Assembly: GCF_032062135.1 (NCBI RefSeq)
Contig: NC_092861.1
Location: forward strand, 63,509,895 to 63,573,894
Origin: Pyxicephalus adspersus
Lineage: Eukaryota > Chordata > Amphibia > Anura > Pyxicephalidae
Direction: 5' to 3'
DNA length: 64,000 nucleotides
Below are positions 1-11,747 of this stretch, piece by piece; positions within the stretch are counted from its first letter, which is position 1, and each line of letters opens with the position of its first letter. The notes below the pieces were generated by a model. The model was not told the DNA's origin, ran no database searches, and was given only the letters and a program-made list of their open reading frames with translations. The translations under genes were made by a program, and so were the position numbers.

Positions 1-180
1 AAACTCAATGAATACAATTATAGCAATAAATTCAAAAATTACAATTGTGAATGCATACATTTAAAAAAACAGTTCTAGGTAAGGCAACCCTATATATTAC
101 ACGAGTAGGGATATGCCTTCCTTTCTAGACAGTTACTGGTCTGATGAAAAGTTGCAACATTTATGATGCTCAAATGTCTC

Positions 181-220
181 TAACCCGACGTGTTTCACCA
201 ACGGGCTTCATCAGGGGATA
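181..220. repeat. Dispersed-repeat core motif
   Basis: A short block reads GACGTGTTTCACC, a spacer, then GGGCTTCATCAGGGG. A near-identical block occurs at 58271-58306 (GATGTGTTTCACCC...CAGGGCTTCCTC). I recall this 'GTTTCACC...GCTTCATCAGG' core from frog dispersed repeats. The edges of the whole element are not visible here, so only the core is annotated. No coding capacity was seen. Confidence 0.35.
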
Positions 221-1154
221 CATATAGAGAAAGTCAGAACAGCTGTGTAACAAATATATACTATTAGTAAACCATAAATGTAACATAACAGAAGGTAACA
301 GAAGGTAACATTTCAATGTAAAAAATTCAATTGATCAAGGACACAGAGAGTGCTAATCCTCTTATTGACAAGCGTAGAGTAGTGAAGTTAGGTAACCATG
401 ATAACATTACTGATATGTAAATAGTTTGAACCCTGCTGAGTAATTGAATATTAATATAATATATGTATATGTATTAAAATATAGAAAAAGCTAATACTGA
501 GACTTACTAAGTGGTTGTGGAGAATGTGGATCTACTATCCCAAGAAAGATTACGATTTTGTTGGAAGAAGACATTGCAGAGGGTTTCAGTCAGATCTTAA
601 TTGGCGGTATGGAAACAAAATGGTTCCTGGATGATTTCTATTGACGTTGGGTACCTGTTAAAATTATGCAAAAGTAAGCAATAAATAATTGAAAAAATAG
701 GATTTATGTGATAAAGAAGATAGCATCAAAACTGTGATGATAGTATATTAGGAGAGTATCAGTGTATAAAATTGCTTTAAAAATAATGGAGGTGAATACA
801 AAGTTGAGAGTTTCAAAATGAGGACAACACTTATTAAATATTAGGATGGTGGTTATAAATAGCAAGTTATTAATAATGGTTACCTTGCCTTTGAAAGCTG
901 TCAATGACAGAAATTGCAATGCATGAAGTATGAAGATGGATGGCATGAACCGCATGTAAAAGGCACTAGAGGGACTGGTATGAACATCTCTGTTTAAAAA
1001 GGAGTGTACGGAGGCGTTCCATTTGCTAATGATACATAATGGCGTCACTGCACATCGGTATTGAGATTCATTGAATGTACTTCCGCCCACTAGCTGATGC
1101 CAGTACTTCATGCCTAATTGAACTGTAAGGGGATGTATTCATTCTTCTAGCAAG
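221..1154. other. No recognisable gene; AT-rich DNA
   Basis: A minus-strand open frame of 135 codons (704-1111) has no recognisable motif and an AT-biased composition, so it is not called a gene. There is a small direct repeat (AACAGAAGGTAACAGAAGGTAAC) near 288-310. Nothing else can be supported. Confidence 0.5.
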
Positions 1155-1239
1155 ATTAAATAGGGGTAGCAAATGTCAGACCGATACAGGCAGTGATACA
1201 GGAGGAGAAGAGGACCCTGTCCAAGCAAACTTACAATCT
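1155..1239 (-). mobile_element. L2-like LINE 3' tail, left part of a split copy
   Basis: Read on the plus strand, the block from TTAAATAGGGG to TTACAATCT matches, in reverse complement, the 3' UTR seen at 39400-39552 (GATTGTAAGCTCTTCGGGG, CAGGGTCCTCTCCTCCTGTATC, then CACTGTCTGTA). It stops at TTACAATCT. The same copy resumes after 3796, because the Tx1-type LINE at 1240-3787 is inserted here. Confidence 0.7.
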
Positions 1240-1612
1240 CTGTGGTGGGTGCAGGCTGCTCTCAGGTGTGCTGTGTGCTGGGAACTAGTGTCTCTGACAT
1301 TTATTTCTACAACGCCCCGGCCTGTGTGCCACTGCTGGCCGGGAAACATGCCCAGTCCTGGGGGAAACCTGGGACCTATGTCGCCTGCCGGGGAGTCTGG
1401 AGAAGATCTGTTCTTCACTGGGGATTTTTCCCAATCCATGGGGGAGAGGGTGGAGGGAAAGATGTACCAGGAGAAAGCCTATCCTCCACCAGGAGGAAAA
1501 GATCAGCTGGCAAAGTGACCACATATCATGTAACCTCTTTTAAGAGAAGAAATCTGGTGCAGTCAAAACTAACAAAAGAGGGTACTCCCCAAGCAAAAAC
1601 TCTGTCTATGGT

Positions 1613-2979
1613 TTGATTTTGAAAATGGGTTTTATTGCATTAGATATACTTGCATTTATATCCCCAGTATGCAACGGGGAATATGATTTATCTTTTGTTA
1701 GGTCACAAGCCCTTGATGCTTTTTGGGAATACTATGAAACATTTTGTGAAGATGATTCAAGCTGGGATAGCTTGGTCATGCACAGTGACTACAGGCAAAA
1801 TTTAAAAAACCTATACCCATTCTAGGAATGAATTACTCCTCTCAGCAGATTTGTTGGTGTGGTTAGGAATGTATGGAGAGATAGTGACCCTATTAGGAAA
1901 AGTGTATGATGAGTTTGACATCTGGACTGGAGCATGGAAGGTGAATGTGAGATTGAGAGTGCTAGGGAATGTGGTGCAGTATCTCCCCTCCTCCGTATTC
2001 ATAGGGTGTGATCACAATTATGGGCTTTTACCCAGGACAGCCTAGGCAGTGCCACAAATGTGGAGAGCGGGGACACTTTGCAGCATCATGTATAGTGAGG
2101 AAGTGTTCTCAATGTCAGAGGCTGGGACATCTTGCAAAGAACAAGACTACTGTAACATCCTCCTCTCTGGTACTCCACTAACCTGAACTTGGCTTCCATT
2201 TTACCTTAGAATCAAATTCAAGCTCCTGTGCTTTGCCTTCACATCCCTCCACAATTCTTGTCCCACTTACATTTCTGACCTGGTAAAAAAAAATACTCCC
2301 CCTGCCGCTCTCTTCTCCTCCAATGACCTACTGATGACTCTCTGGAATGGTCTTTCTCATCCTATTCGACTTGCTCCTACTTTCTGTTCATATAAAAGAG
2401 CACTCAAAACCCATTTTTTGAAAACTTGCCTACCCATCTTCTACTGTCTTTTGAAACCATCACTACTTCCCACCACTACATATCTCCCCTCCTATTGTGT
2501 GTTACTCCCCCCACCTCCTAGATTGCAAGCTCTTTGGGGCAGGGTCCTCTCCTCCTGTATCACTGTCTGTTATCATCTGTCATTTGCAACCCCTATTAAA
2601 TATTAAATACAGCACTGTGTAATATGTTGGTGCTATATAAATCCTGTTTCCTAATAATAATCATAATATTAATAACTGTAACATCAAGCGATGCAACCTC
2701 TGTGGCTGGGAAGATCAATTTTATGCCAACTGCCCAGAGGCTCTGCACAACCTAGCCCCTGACGTAGTGGATGATTTGATGCATATGGACATGGAAGAAA
2801 GTGTAAATGGTGCAGTGAATGAGGCCCAGACGTTTGAAGACATTTTCGTTGGGGATACTGTGAAGGAGATAGTTCCCCTTTCAGTGTCCATTGATTCATT
2901 CCCTTCTGTTTCTGTCTCTTCTGTTTCAGTTGTGCCTGAGACGCAAGAGTGTGAGAAAACCAATACCCGTGCTCAGTAG
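1613..2979 (+). pseudogene. Tx1-type LINE ORF1 (gag-like, CCHC zinc knuckles), broken
   Basis: The frame around 1625-1825 encodes EYDLSF...ALDAFWEYYE. The frame at 1851-2045 encodes YGEIVTLLGKVYDEFDIWTG followed by AWKVNVRL, typical of the Tx1-family ORF1 RNA-binding region. From 2050 the translation gives knuckle 1, CHKCGERGHFAASC (C-x2-C-x4-H-x4-C), then the start of knuckle 2, CSQCQRLGHLAKN. The 515 bp insertion separates these from knuckle 3, CNLCGWEDQFYANC near 2692, where the usual His is Gln. A serine- and acid-rich tail ends at a stop near 2979. Frameshifts and the insertion disable it. In the LINE this protein would coat the element RNA. Confidence 0.7.
2160..2674 (+). mobile_element. 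L2-like LINE 3' end inserted in Tx1 ORF1
   Basis: A 515 bp insertion flanked by the 11 bp direct repeat ACTGTAACATC (2149-2159 and 2675-2685). The frame at 2334-2606 reads LWNGLSHPIRLAPTFCSYKR then ALKTHF, the usual C-terminal end of L2/CR1-type reverse transcriptase polyproteins. The 3' UTR follows (GATTGCAAGCTCTTTGGGG...AATATGTTGGTGCTATATAAAT) and ends in a TAATAATAATCATAATATT microsatellite tail. It is 5'-truncated, as is usual for target-primed reverse transcription. The TSD makes it younger than the Tx1 copy. Confidence 0.75.
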
Positions 2980-2995
2980 GTCGATTCAGTTTTGA

Positions 2996-3540
2996 GGAAG
3001 GGGCTGAGATTAATTAATATGGAAAGGATTTCCATGAAGTTTGAGGACCTGACTTGGCTCGCCTTTCACGGCAAACTTGAGGATTTATCAGCACCGGCCC
3101 TCAAGAGACTGTGTTCTCTTGAGACCAGAATGTAGCGAATCAAAGGAGACCATGGAGCACTTTCTGCTCCAATGCCATTTCAATGTAGAAGTTTACAAAA
3201 AGGGTAGGTAGGGTTCTAGGTATTCACTGTTTCAGCCATGAGTTGTGGAGAGTGGGTATATGGAGCATTCCAGACTTACCAGGACTTTGATACACTTTTT
3301 ATAGTTAGTGCGGTGGTCCGATATTATACTTGCATAGCATGGTGTCAGGTATGCATATGAAGAAAAATCCTTCTCGTTAAAGCGGTGGTAAATAATTATC
3401 TGCATGTGGTAGGGAAAGTTCGGGGTCTTTAAAAGGAAAAATTGTGGAAGAAGTCTGGATGAGGGCATGGAGGAAAATAAGGTCTTCCTTCGGTGTTCTT
3501 CCCCTTTCAGGGTGAGCTGCTTTCTCTGTCTGTTCTTTAT
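2996..3540 (+). pseudogene. Tx1-type LINE ORF2 C-terminal remnant
   Basis: Fragments in shifting frames include MKFEDLTWLAF (about 3036-3068), ETMEHFLLQCHFNVEVY (about 3150-3200) and TLFIVSAVVRYYTCIAW (about 3290-3340). They resemble the cysteine/histidine-containing C-terminal part of Tx1-clade ORF2 proteins. Several in-frame stops and frameshifts are present. Endonuclease and reverse-transcriptase domains are absent, so ORF1 is joined almost directly to the ORF2 tail, which implies an internal deletion before or after insertion. Confidence 0.55.
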
Positions 3541-3796
3541 GCATAGCTTAGATTTTGTTATATAGATTGATTTTTGAAAAACGGCTATATACATGGTGAC
3601 AGGTTTGTGCTTGTTGACCTTGATAATAGTATATGTTAGATACGATTGTTTTTTTTTGTGTAAAAATATAAATGTTTCTTTTTGGACAGTGTGATAATGA
3701 GTTTCGAGTTTGGCACTAAAGCCTGATATTTATTTTATATGTAAATTATTGTAAAAATATATTATGTGCTTCCAATAAAAACAACATTTACAATCT

Positions 3797-4031
3797 AAGT
3801 GGTGGGGGACATATCACACAATAGGAGGGGGGATATGGAACAGTGGGTAAGTAGTAAGGGTTTAGGAGACAGAAGAAGACGGAAGGAGTTGGGTTTTAAG
3901 TGTTCTTTTAAATGAGCAGAAAGTAGGAGCAAGCAAAATAGAATGAGGAAGAGTTCTAGAGAAGGAGCAGCCTTCGTGCATATGACGAGGTTAGCCATTA
4001 GAAGGTCTAACTGAACTTCCCAAACACCCAC
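3797..4031 (-). mobile_element. L2-like LINE 3' end, right part of the split copy
   Basis: This is the continuation of the minus-strand element that starts at 1155. On the minus strand the frame reads AHLKEHLKPNSFRLLLSPKP, the counterpart of the YKRALKTHFLKT segment of the plus-strand copy at 2160-2674, so the L2-like reverse-transcriptase C-terminus lies just upstream of its 3' UTR. Removing 1240-3796 restores a contiguous tail. A poly(T) run (about 4038-4054) lies just beyond. Confidence 0.65.
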
Positions 4032-5610
4032 ACAATTTGTTTTTTTTTTTTTTTAGTACAGCATTTTAGGAAGGGAGATGGAACACTTGTAGTGGTGGTG
4101 GGCACAAGCAGGCCTTGCTTGGAGTGAAAGTTTTGTGATAAGTTATCAACACAATAAATATCTAGTCTTGACATGTATTCCAGGAGCTCATTATAGTTCT
4201 AATTTCTAGCTCATAGCAGGTGATCTTGGTATCAAACACTATGAAAATGATTAACATTAATAATGATTTATAAATGATAAATATCTTGCCTAGGAATTCC
4301 AGGAATGCTTGTGATGGGCAGCACAACAGGAATCCTTTTTCTTAATCTGAATCATTTGAAAGATAACTTTACAAGTGTAGATGGTAGTTTATGTTTCTTG
4401 TTAGTCTTCAGTTCACCTTCAAAACCCAGTTCCTCTGCATCTCTGTCCCCAGTTCACAGCTCATGTTTCTCCCACACGTAGTTCTTTTGATACTTTTTTT
4501 TTATATCTTCAGGATGACCAGGTGACATGCTGGGTCCTGGTTCTCTTTGGATCTGGGCAGTTCTCAGTAATGCAAAGAGAATTACTGACATATTAATGTC
4601 ATATCTGTCCCACCATTATTCTAATATGGGTGGAATTCAATCAAGAAGAGGAGGCGTGCTGTATATCAGACAAGGTTTTTAGATGGCAACACTGGAAAAG
4701 AATTAGTGTTTTTGGCAGGGCTGTATAATTTTACAGAAAGAAAAAACAGATATATGGAATAAAGCATTATTATATAACTAATATATGTCTCTAGCTACAA
4801 TAAATCAGTGTGTGATAACAGCAGTATGTGATTCATGCATTACTGATGAATATCCCACAATACAATGAATTGGCTTTCAATAGGCTACCTATGTAGTCTT
4901 ATGAGATGCAGTGGGGTTGTATAGGGCACTGCACAACTTTACCAAAACCCCAGAAGTTGTATACAAAATTTAAGGGGCTTCAGGAATGCTCTTAAGCCTT
5001 TCTAATTTTGTTTGGCAGCACTTAAAATATTATGTAATGACAGCAGGCACAAATCAGACCTTGTAAGTTTAATTAGGCAGCAGGGTCACTATAAACAAGG
5101 CTGTAGGATTGTACTGCACTAATAAAATAAGTGAAATTATATCTGACATGTTTAATTTTCAAGACATACAGTTGTGAACCATCTATGGAAACATAGTGTC
5201 TGTACTGGCTTTTGATGACCTTCGGAAACTCGCTTTATTACCATATTTCAAAGGCTCCGATGCAATTAAATGTCAAGCCCCAGAGTGTAAAGAGATTCCA
5301 AAGGCCACTCTGTGTAATGATATTAAAAGGAAAAATAATTACAGTGTATTGAAATGACAGACACACAAAACACTAATGTTTTATCAAAAAATGTATGGAA
5401 AGCTTTGTGACTAAGCATGCCTTACATATTATTAATGGATGTTATTGTTAAACATCATAGTGTACCATTCACTTTATGGTTTTATTTCTGAGAGAATTAA
5501 AAGTAGTAATGTATGACAGATTTATGTTATTATGTCATGAAATTGAAAACTGATTGAAATCATGGAAGCTTGGTTTATTTGCTCTATCTCTTTCACATTA
5601 AAACTTTATA
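4032..5610. other. No recognisable feature
   Basis: AT-rich DNA with only short open frames. No repeat terminus, hairpin longer than about 20 bp or coding similarity was recognised. Confidence 0.45.
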
Positions 5611-5720
5611 TACAGGTGCATCTCAATAAATTAGAATATCACCAAAAAGTTAATTTAGTTTAGTAAAGTATATAGACTGCAAGTTCTGACTTCATCTACT
5701 GCATACTTTCTTCAATCAAA
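5611..5720. mobile_element. Tc1/mariner terminal fragment
   Basis: TACAGGTGCATCTCAATAAA at 5611-5630, continuing TTAGAATATC and AAAAAGTTAATTTAGTTTAGT, matches the terminal inverted repeat of a Tc1-like family common in fish and amphibians. It starts with the expected TA. I could not find the opposite terminus or any transposase nearby, so this is a solo or truncated end. Confidence 0.6.
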
Positions 5721-7095
5721 TGACTGAAATATTACTGAAAGGTTTGCAATGGCAGCCTACATATTGTTTCCAACCAAGTTTCCTTGTTGTTTTGTGTTCT
5801 CCCATTTCGGAAATCATTCTAGCTGGTAGGGTAGGCTAAGATATTCAGGATAGCTAACAATGAAGCAAACACCGGCTTATTCCATCTCTGTTCCTTATTT
5901 TGACAAAACCTCAGCTCCAAAAGGAACCAAAATGAATTTATATGTGCCCCGTCATTGCTTGAAAAACTGGTCCCACTTTGTACAATGCATGATAATACAA
6001 TACCGTGAATTGTAGTGATGTGCAATTCTGCTTAAGATTTGGAGAATCTTCATGCAATAACTTGTCTTGTAAAAAAGCAAATTCATGTTTACTGCTTTCA
6101 ATTGGAGTTGGATAAATGAGACAAAATATATTGTGTGAAGATTCTCATCTCATTTTTATTATAGCTAATTTATTTCCCTTCCCAGCTCTATGACCATACA
6201 GAACTTGATAGAAAATCGCCCCCCAAAAAATGTGAGAGATTACAAACTTTTTTTAAATAAATCAATACAATTGCACTGCAGTTACACTTAAAACTAAAAC
6301 AACGGATTTGTTTTTTATCTTCTGCCTCATTTAAATAGTATTACTTTCTCGTAATAACTTTGAAACAAATAAATACAAATTCATTCATTAATGTGTTGAC
6401 ATTCTGAATGAAATGCAACAGCGAAAATATTTGTTTTAATGATCTCACACTGTGACATACAGGGCCAGATTCTGTTAACCAGTGATAGAAAAAAACAAAT
6501 GACCTCTAGAGAAGAATCAATGCAGATCATTGTGCTGTGTTCTAAATAGGTGATATTGTATTTCCAGCAAGACTGGTCACATGCTGTGAAACATTACTAA
6601 TTCAGAAACTCTACAGGCATTTTGAGAGCCGACGGTAATCACTCCTGCATGTTGGCATGGCTGAAAGAAAAATCTGATTAGCACTCATAGATTAAATCCT
6701 ACTAACACAGTATAGCATACTGTAAGGCTGAACACACTGAAAGAAGCTGTAATAATAAGGATACAAAATCTTTAAAAGTAAAAAAGATAAGGCTGTTCTA
6801 TGATGTTTAAAGGAGAAGATTCCTAAATGCACATAGAAAGAAAACTGTACTATCAGGAAGATAAAGATAGAATAGTTTATTTCAGATAACTGTGAGTGAC
6901 AGAATAATTCAGAAGTAGTGTAAAATGCATTCTTTGCAATCTATCAGACACACGGTAATAATTTAAATGTAAGGAATGAAATGTGAAGTATAGATGGCAA
7001 AGCTGAAGATGAAAAAACATGATGCATTTAGTTGAGCATAAAACATACTATAGAACTCTATTAAAGCTGGCGTGGGTTGTGTTATTTTTTAACAC
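5721..7095. other. No recognisable feature
   Basis: Low-complexity AT-rich DNA. The 68-codon minus-strand frame at 5819-6025 shows no family motif. Confidence 0.4.
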
Positions 7096-7375
7096 CGTAT
7101 TTGTATAGCACCAACATATTTTGCAGCTCTTTACAAAGTCCATAGTCATGTCACTAACTGTATCTCAAAAGGGGCTTACAATCCAATGTCCCTACCATAG
7201 TCATATGTCATTGCCTCAAATTTGTGTGTGTGTGTGTGTGTGTGTGTGGTGGGGGGGGTGGGCAATTCACCTAAATGCATGTTTTTTTGGCTTGTGGGCA
7301 GAAACCCATGCAAACACGTGGAGAACCTGCAAATTACATTCAAATAGTGCCCTGGCTGAGGGAAAACAAGCATGC
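7096..7375 (-). mobile_element. L2/SINE-type 3' tail, minus orientation
   Basis: Begins with CCGTATTTGTATAGCACCAA then CATATTTTGCAGCTCTTTACAAAGTCCATAGTC, a diverged form of the tail at 54868-55085 (AGCGCTGACATATTACGCAG). It continues with GGGCTTACAATCCAATGTCC and ends in a block with AAACCCATGCAAACACGTGG, a segment widespread in fish and amphibian L2/SINE repeats. A (GT)n microsatellite interrupts it at 7222-7248. Confidence 0.6.
7222..7260. repeat. (TG)n microsatellite with G-run
   Basis: About 13 TG dinucleotides are followed by GG and a TGGGGGGGGTGGG run. It lies inside the L2/SINE-type tail. Confidence 0.9.
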
Positions 7376-8852
7376 ATGTAAATATTTTTAGCTAGCTTTT
7401 CACATTTACCTGTCTATTCTTAGCTGCCTTGTAGAAAAGAACCCTGAAGATCAAATAGTAGGGCATGGAAAACTTATTTCCTCCCCCAGGTGATTGTGCC
7501 CAGGCCCGAGCAGCTAATTACCAGGTCCAAACTCTTGTATGTGTGTTTAGGGGCTGTGATATCACCAATCCAGATAGGCTCCCTTACCATTTGACATTGA
7601 GGCTTATTTGTGGATGATACCTGCGGCAGGGAAGAAGCAGAGAAGTGCAAATCTGAATACCCTGCTGAGGGAGTGGGTTGTTGGGAGATACGGTTACTCT
7701 GTACAGAGGACAATGTCCCTATAATGTTAAGATTCTTGGATTTTTAAATGATGTATCAACAGCCTTCTACAAATAGTATTTGATCTTTTAGTTTCAGATT
7801 ATTCCACCTGCATTGTCCATTATCTCCTTTGCCAGCGCCAATATCATTTGGTGGGTGATGACATATACAGAATTTAATTATTCCTGACACCTATCCCATG
7901 AGCTGCACATGCCTCTTCTTCAGTAAAATTCCTTACTGCTCCTACGTTTTGGTTTAAGGCTTGGTTGTCACCTATGAGTCCCATGATAGCATTGCACTGT
8001 GTGGTGTAGTGTGGTGAGGTTGGACAGCACATTTACTTGAATGGGCTGCCTATTGCACAGAATTGCACAAAAAAGTCCACTGGCTATGTGTGTTGGCGTG
8101 TCGTTCAGTATGAATAGCACTGAAAGGCAACAATGCTGGTTACAAGCTGAACCACACAGATGTTATCCCGGCATAAAGTCAAAGTTCTGCTTCTACTGTT
8201 GGTACTCTGCACTTCCTGCGATTTGGAGTCTGACCTTATAAACTTAGCTTTTGTTAGGTTTTATTTTATACCTGCAGCGATGTCATTTACAGAACTCATA
8301 CAAGCACCTGCTGATCTTATTTTTCTTCAGAGAAAAGAATGACTTGGAAAAAAAAAATGATATTACACTGACCTTAACTAGATTGTAAATAGCATATAAT
8401 AGGAACCATAGGTGTTCTTTGGTAAAGAAACATAAGGACCTTCCATTACATCTTTCTAATGATCAACACTGTTCATACTGTACGGCACACCAGGGATTTT
8501 TAGAAAAGTGCACAAAGTTGTACTAAAGACAAACTTTTTTATTAGCATCAGGAAAGGTTAGAACCATTCTCTTCAATTTTTGTACTTTGTGTGCCAGCTG
8601 GGAAAGGTTTTCCATACTTTATGTCCAAGTTTAGCACTGGGAAAAAGGGGGAAATAATGAATAAGGGGAAAGCTTGGAGGATGCAAACAGCAATGAGTAC
8701 TTTGTAGAAAAGCATTCGAACACCAATAAAAGTTTATTAATGCTAGGCATGGCTGTTGGAGAAATTCCCCTCACATCCTGTCCTAGAGATGCTCTGACAT
8801 ACACTAACATACACGGTATTTGCAGAAGTGAAGGGAGATATTTCTAACAGCC
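7376..8852. other. No recognisable feature
   Basis: Unique-looking AT-rich DNA. The open frames at 7474-7713 (minus) and 8041-8342 (plus) lack recognisable motifs. Confidence 0.4.
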
Positions 8853-9252
8853 GCAAAAACATGACACTCTCTAAACACCTTTCAGAACTGAACAATATAA
8901 TTTTAGTTGTAGTATACCCAATGTATTTATGTGTTTTTTATGTTTAAGCCATGTAATGTGATATTTTGTATCTCCAGTTAAAATCCAATTAAAAGCTACT
9001 CATCCAAGTAGGTTTGAACTGGATTTGCGTATTCAATATAACCTTTCTGTGGTCCAAAATACAAAATAGGATTGGGATATTGCATTCATGATTAGGCAGG
9101 TCTAATTCTTCTTACATTTTTTATGCCTCTGTCACATTACATGGCTTATACATAAAAACACCTAAAACAAATTAGGTATACTACAGATAAAATTATATTG
9201 CTTAGTTTTGATTAGTGTTAGAAAGTGTTAGAACTTAATTTCATGTTTTTGC
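8853..9252. repeat. 400 bp imperfect inverted repeat (foldback element)
   Basis: The left arm (about 8853-8962) runs from GCAAAAACATGA through CAATATAATTTTAGTTGTAG and TTTAAGCCATGTAATGTG. The right arm (about 9132-9252) is its diverged reverse complement, CACATTACATGGCTTATAC... to TCATGTTTTTGC. Arms are about 110-120 bp with indels, and the central spacer is about 170 bp. It has the look of a foldback or MITE-type element. No TSD was found. Confidence 0.75.
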
Positions 9253-9255
9253 TGC

Positions 9256-11747
9256 TTTAAAGAAGACCTGCTGCTGTGTGTCAGCTATTTGTACAAAGAA
9301 ACCATAGAACAGGGATGCAAATGACCCCCTACTCATAGCTGTGGTGTCTAAATCTACTAAGGGGTCTTAGCCAGGTTCCAGGACTATTTTCTCTTATAAT
9401 ATGCTTACTCCTAATGTTACTCCTTGTTTATCTACATATAAAAGTTTTGAACGTTGCATAGAGTGGACAGGATCACAAACTTTACAAAAAGAATAGACTT
9501 TAGATTTAGGATTCATAGTAGTAATAGTAGTAATTCATAATAGTAATCACTTTTCCAAACACTGAAAATTGTAAAACTTTAGGTATTACAATCTGAACAA
9601 ACAGAATGTTTAAATTATAATATGTTGTGGAGATGTATTTTATTTTAGCTATGCAGAGGTGGCATAGTTTTCTTAGCATTTTCAAAGGATCCAGTAAGAG
9701 CCTAGGATATCATTTTCTATAAAGGGTAGCTTTTATTGGAGCATTTAAAAATATCCAGCAGTAAAAAAATGTCAGAATATTGAACAAGTTTCATGTTGAG
9801 GAAAGAGTGGTATGTAACATAAAACCAACTGGATAGTCTGAAAAGGTATACTTTGGCTGAATACCTTTTAATGACTCAAAAAAAGCAAAGTTATACAAAT
9901 GAGGAAAGCCAAATGCCCACCCATAGTCCATAGTGGTCCGATGAAAGAGAAACAGGAAAAAAGGAATAAGATAAGTATAGCCCTGTTTATGTTCCCCAAG
10001 ACAAAAGTAGTCCCACTGCTAGGGGGACTTTTTTCCCAAACACGGACTTCAGCTTTCGTATTCGATTCCAAATCTAATAAAATGTATTAAGGCCCCATAA
10101 AATGTGTAGACTTACATCAGGAGTTTGCAATCATCAGAGAAATAATATACTTATTTTTACTATAGTTACTGAATTCCTTGGGGGGCTGAAGCAAGTTATA
10201 GGAATGGTGCACCCAAATAACAAAAGTGCACATGCCTGATTCCCCTGAGTCTTCTTCCTAGATATCCACCTTAGCAAATACTGCATCGCTGCTACTCTTT
10301 TTTTGTTTCATTTAATGAAACATTGCTAACTAGATGCAGCTTAACAGCATCAATCTAGTTACATGGCCCATCCTGTAATGTGCTTTCACCTACATCAGGG
10401 TTTATTCCTAGAGAATGTAGAAGAAGGGAATGGAAGACAATGATTCTACCCAGTGATACTAGGCATATGGCCAGCAGGATTTAGTCCATGTCTATTTTCA
10501 ACGTAACTATACTGGTATGGTAACGAGTCCTTCTGCAAGAACTTGTTACATTTCAGTTTAAAGAGTAACTAGATATGTTATTCAAAACTCCTGCAAAACA
10601 AGATCGCTGTGCAAAAAAGGATAAAAAAAACAAACACACAATAAACAAAGCAAAAGCTAATAACAGCCTCATGAAAAGAGTCATGCTGGCAGAAAGTTCC
10701 CCAAGCTGACAGTATAAATGCGTGCTTTAAAGGAAGAACGTCTAATTATTTATGGATCTAGTTTCTCACCTGGTGCTTTTCCTTCCATTATTCTAATTAT
10801 ATATTATTTGCATACCTTTTTCATCTGCTTTCCTTCATAGATTGCCTTTAAAAGTATAAGAAAAAAATTAAAAAAACATTCAGTTTAGCAGTCTATGTTT
10901 TTTCACGTGAATCACAAAGAAGTCTTTAAAAACACAAATTTGGCACAAAATTGAATGCATTGACTGAATGAAATGCATTTGGAATTCAAGTGGATTTTTT
11001 CTGACTCATTAGGAGACTTTGTAAAGCCAAAATTTGTAAACTGTACTTACTTAAAAGACCCAACAACTCAACATGGTTGATACATTATTAGAAAATGTTT
11101 GCTACGTTTTTAGCTTGCCAGTTTATCATCTCTGTGTAGAGCACTGAGCCACAGGGAAAAAAAAAGAAAACATATTTGATAATGTATTGAAAAGCAGCAT
11201 GAATTACCTGAGCTATCACAACACCAGATGCCTAACTCCTTGGAGAGAACAATGGTGCCCATTGGTAATCATTACATTTGGAATTGAATTTCTATCAATT
11301 TATATTTCTAAATAATGGAGGCCACTTGACTGTCACATACATATAAAAAAGTTACTGGACATGTCATTCCAAAATCACAAGTGGCAATGACATTAATGAA
11401 TACTTTTTTCAGTTGTAATAGAGCCAAGGTATAAGTTTTTCCAGGGAAATATTAATAATTGGAAGAAAACAAACATTTGCTCAGAAGGTCCTTTGGTAAA
11501 AGTTTGCAAGAATGTAAGGCAATAGTGGCCTAAACGATTATTCTGCATAGACACTATTTTGTTTGTGTATGTTACTACCCCAGATGCTGATTACAAATTA
11601 CAAATGTATGCATGGTGCCTTTTGTCAAATTAGATATGCTCCTAAGTATTTTGCCTCCTATACTATTCCAGGCTTGCTGATCCTCTTCTTTACCTAAAGA
11701 GTGCTCAAAGATGATATACCTACAATACTTGTGCACTGTAAATACAC
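9256..11747. other. No recognisable feature
   Basis: AT-rich sequence with a small GTAGTAATAGTAGTAATTC-type microrepeat near 9517. No coding or repeat-family call is supportable. Confidence 0.4.

Larger units (their letters stand above)
1240..3787 (+). mobile_element. Tx1-clade (L1 superfamily) LINE, internally deleted
   Basis: A non-LTR retrotransposon bounded by the 9 bp direct repeat TTACAATCT (1231-1239 and 3788-3796), read as its TSD. It keeps 5' sequence, an ORF1 remnant with Tx1-like residues and CCHC knuckles (1613-2979), a C-terminal ORF2 remnant (2996-3540), and a 3' UTR ending near CCAATAAAAACAACA. The endonuclease and most of the reverse transcriptase of ORF2 are missing, so this copy cannot move by itself. 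A second element (2160-2674) is inserted in ORF1. The clade is assigned from remembered family features. Confidence 0.75.

Noticed and set aside
1613..2160. CCHC zinc knuckles suggesting a retroviral gag
   Set aside because: The surrounding residues, single-strand LINE layout, absence of LTRs and the 9 bp TSD fit Tx1-type LINE ORF1 better.
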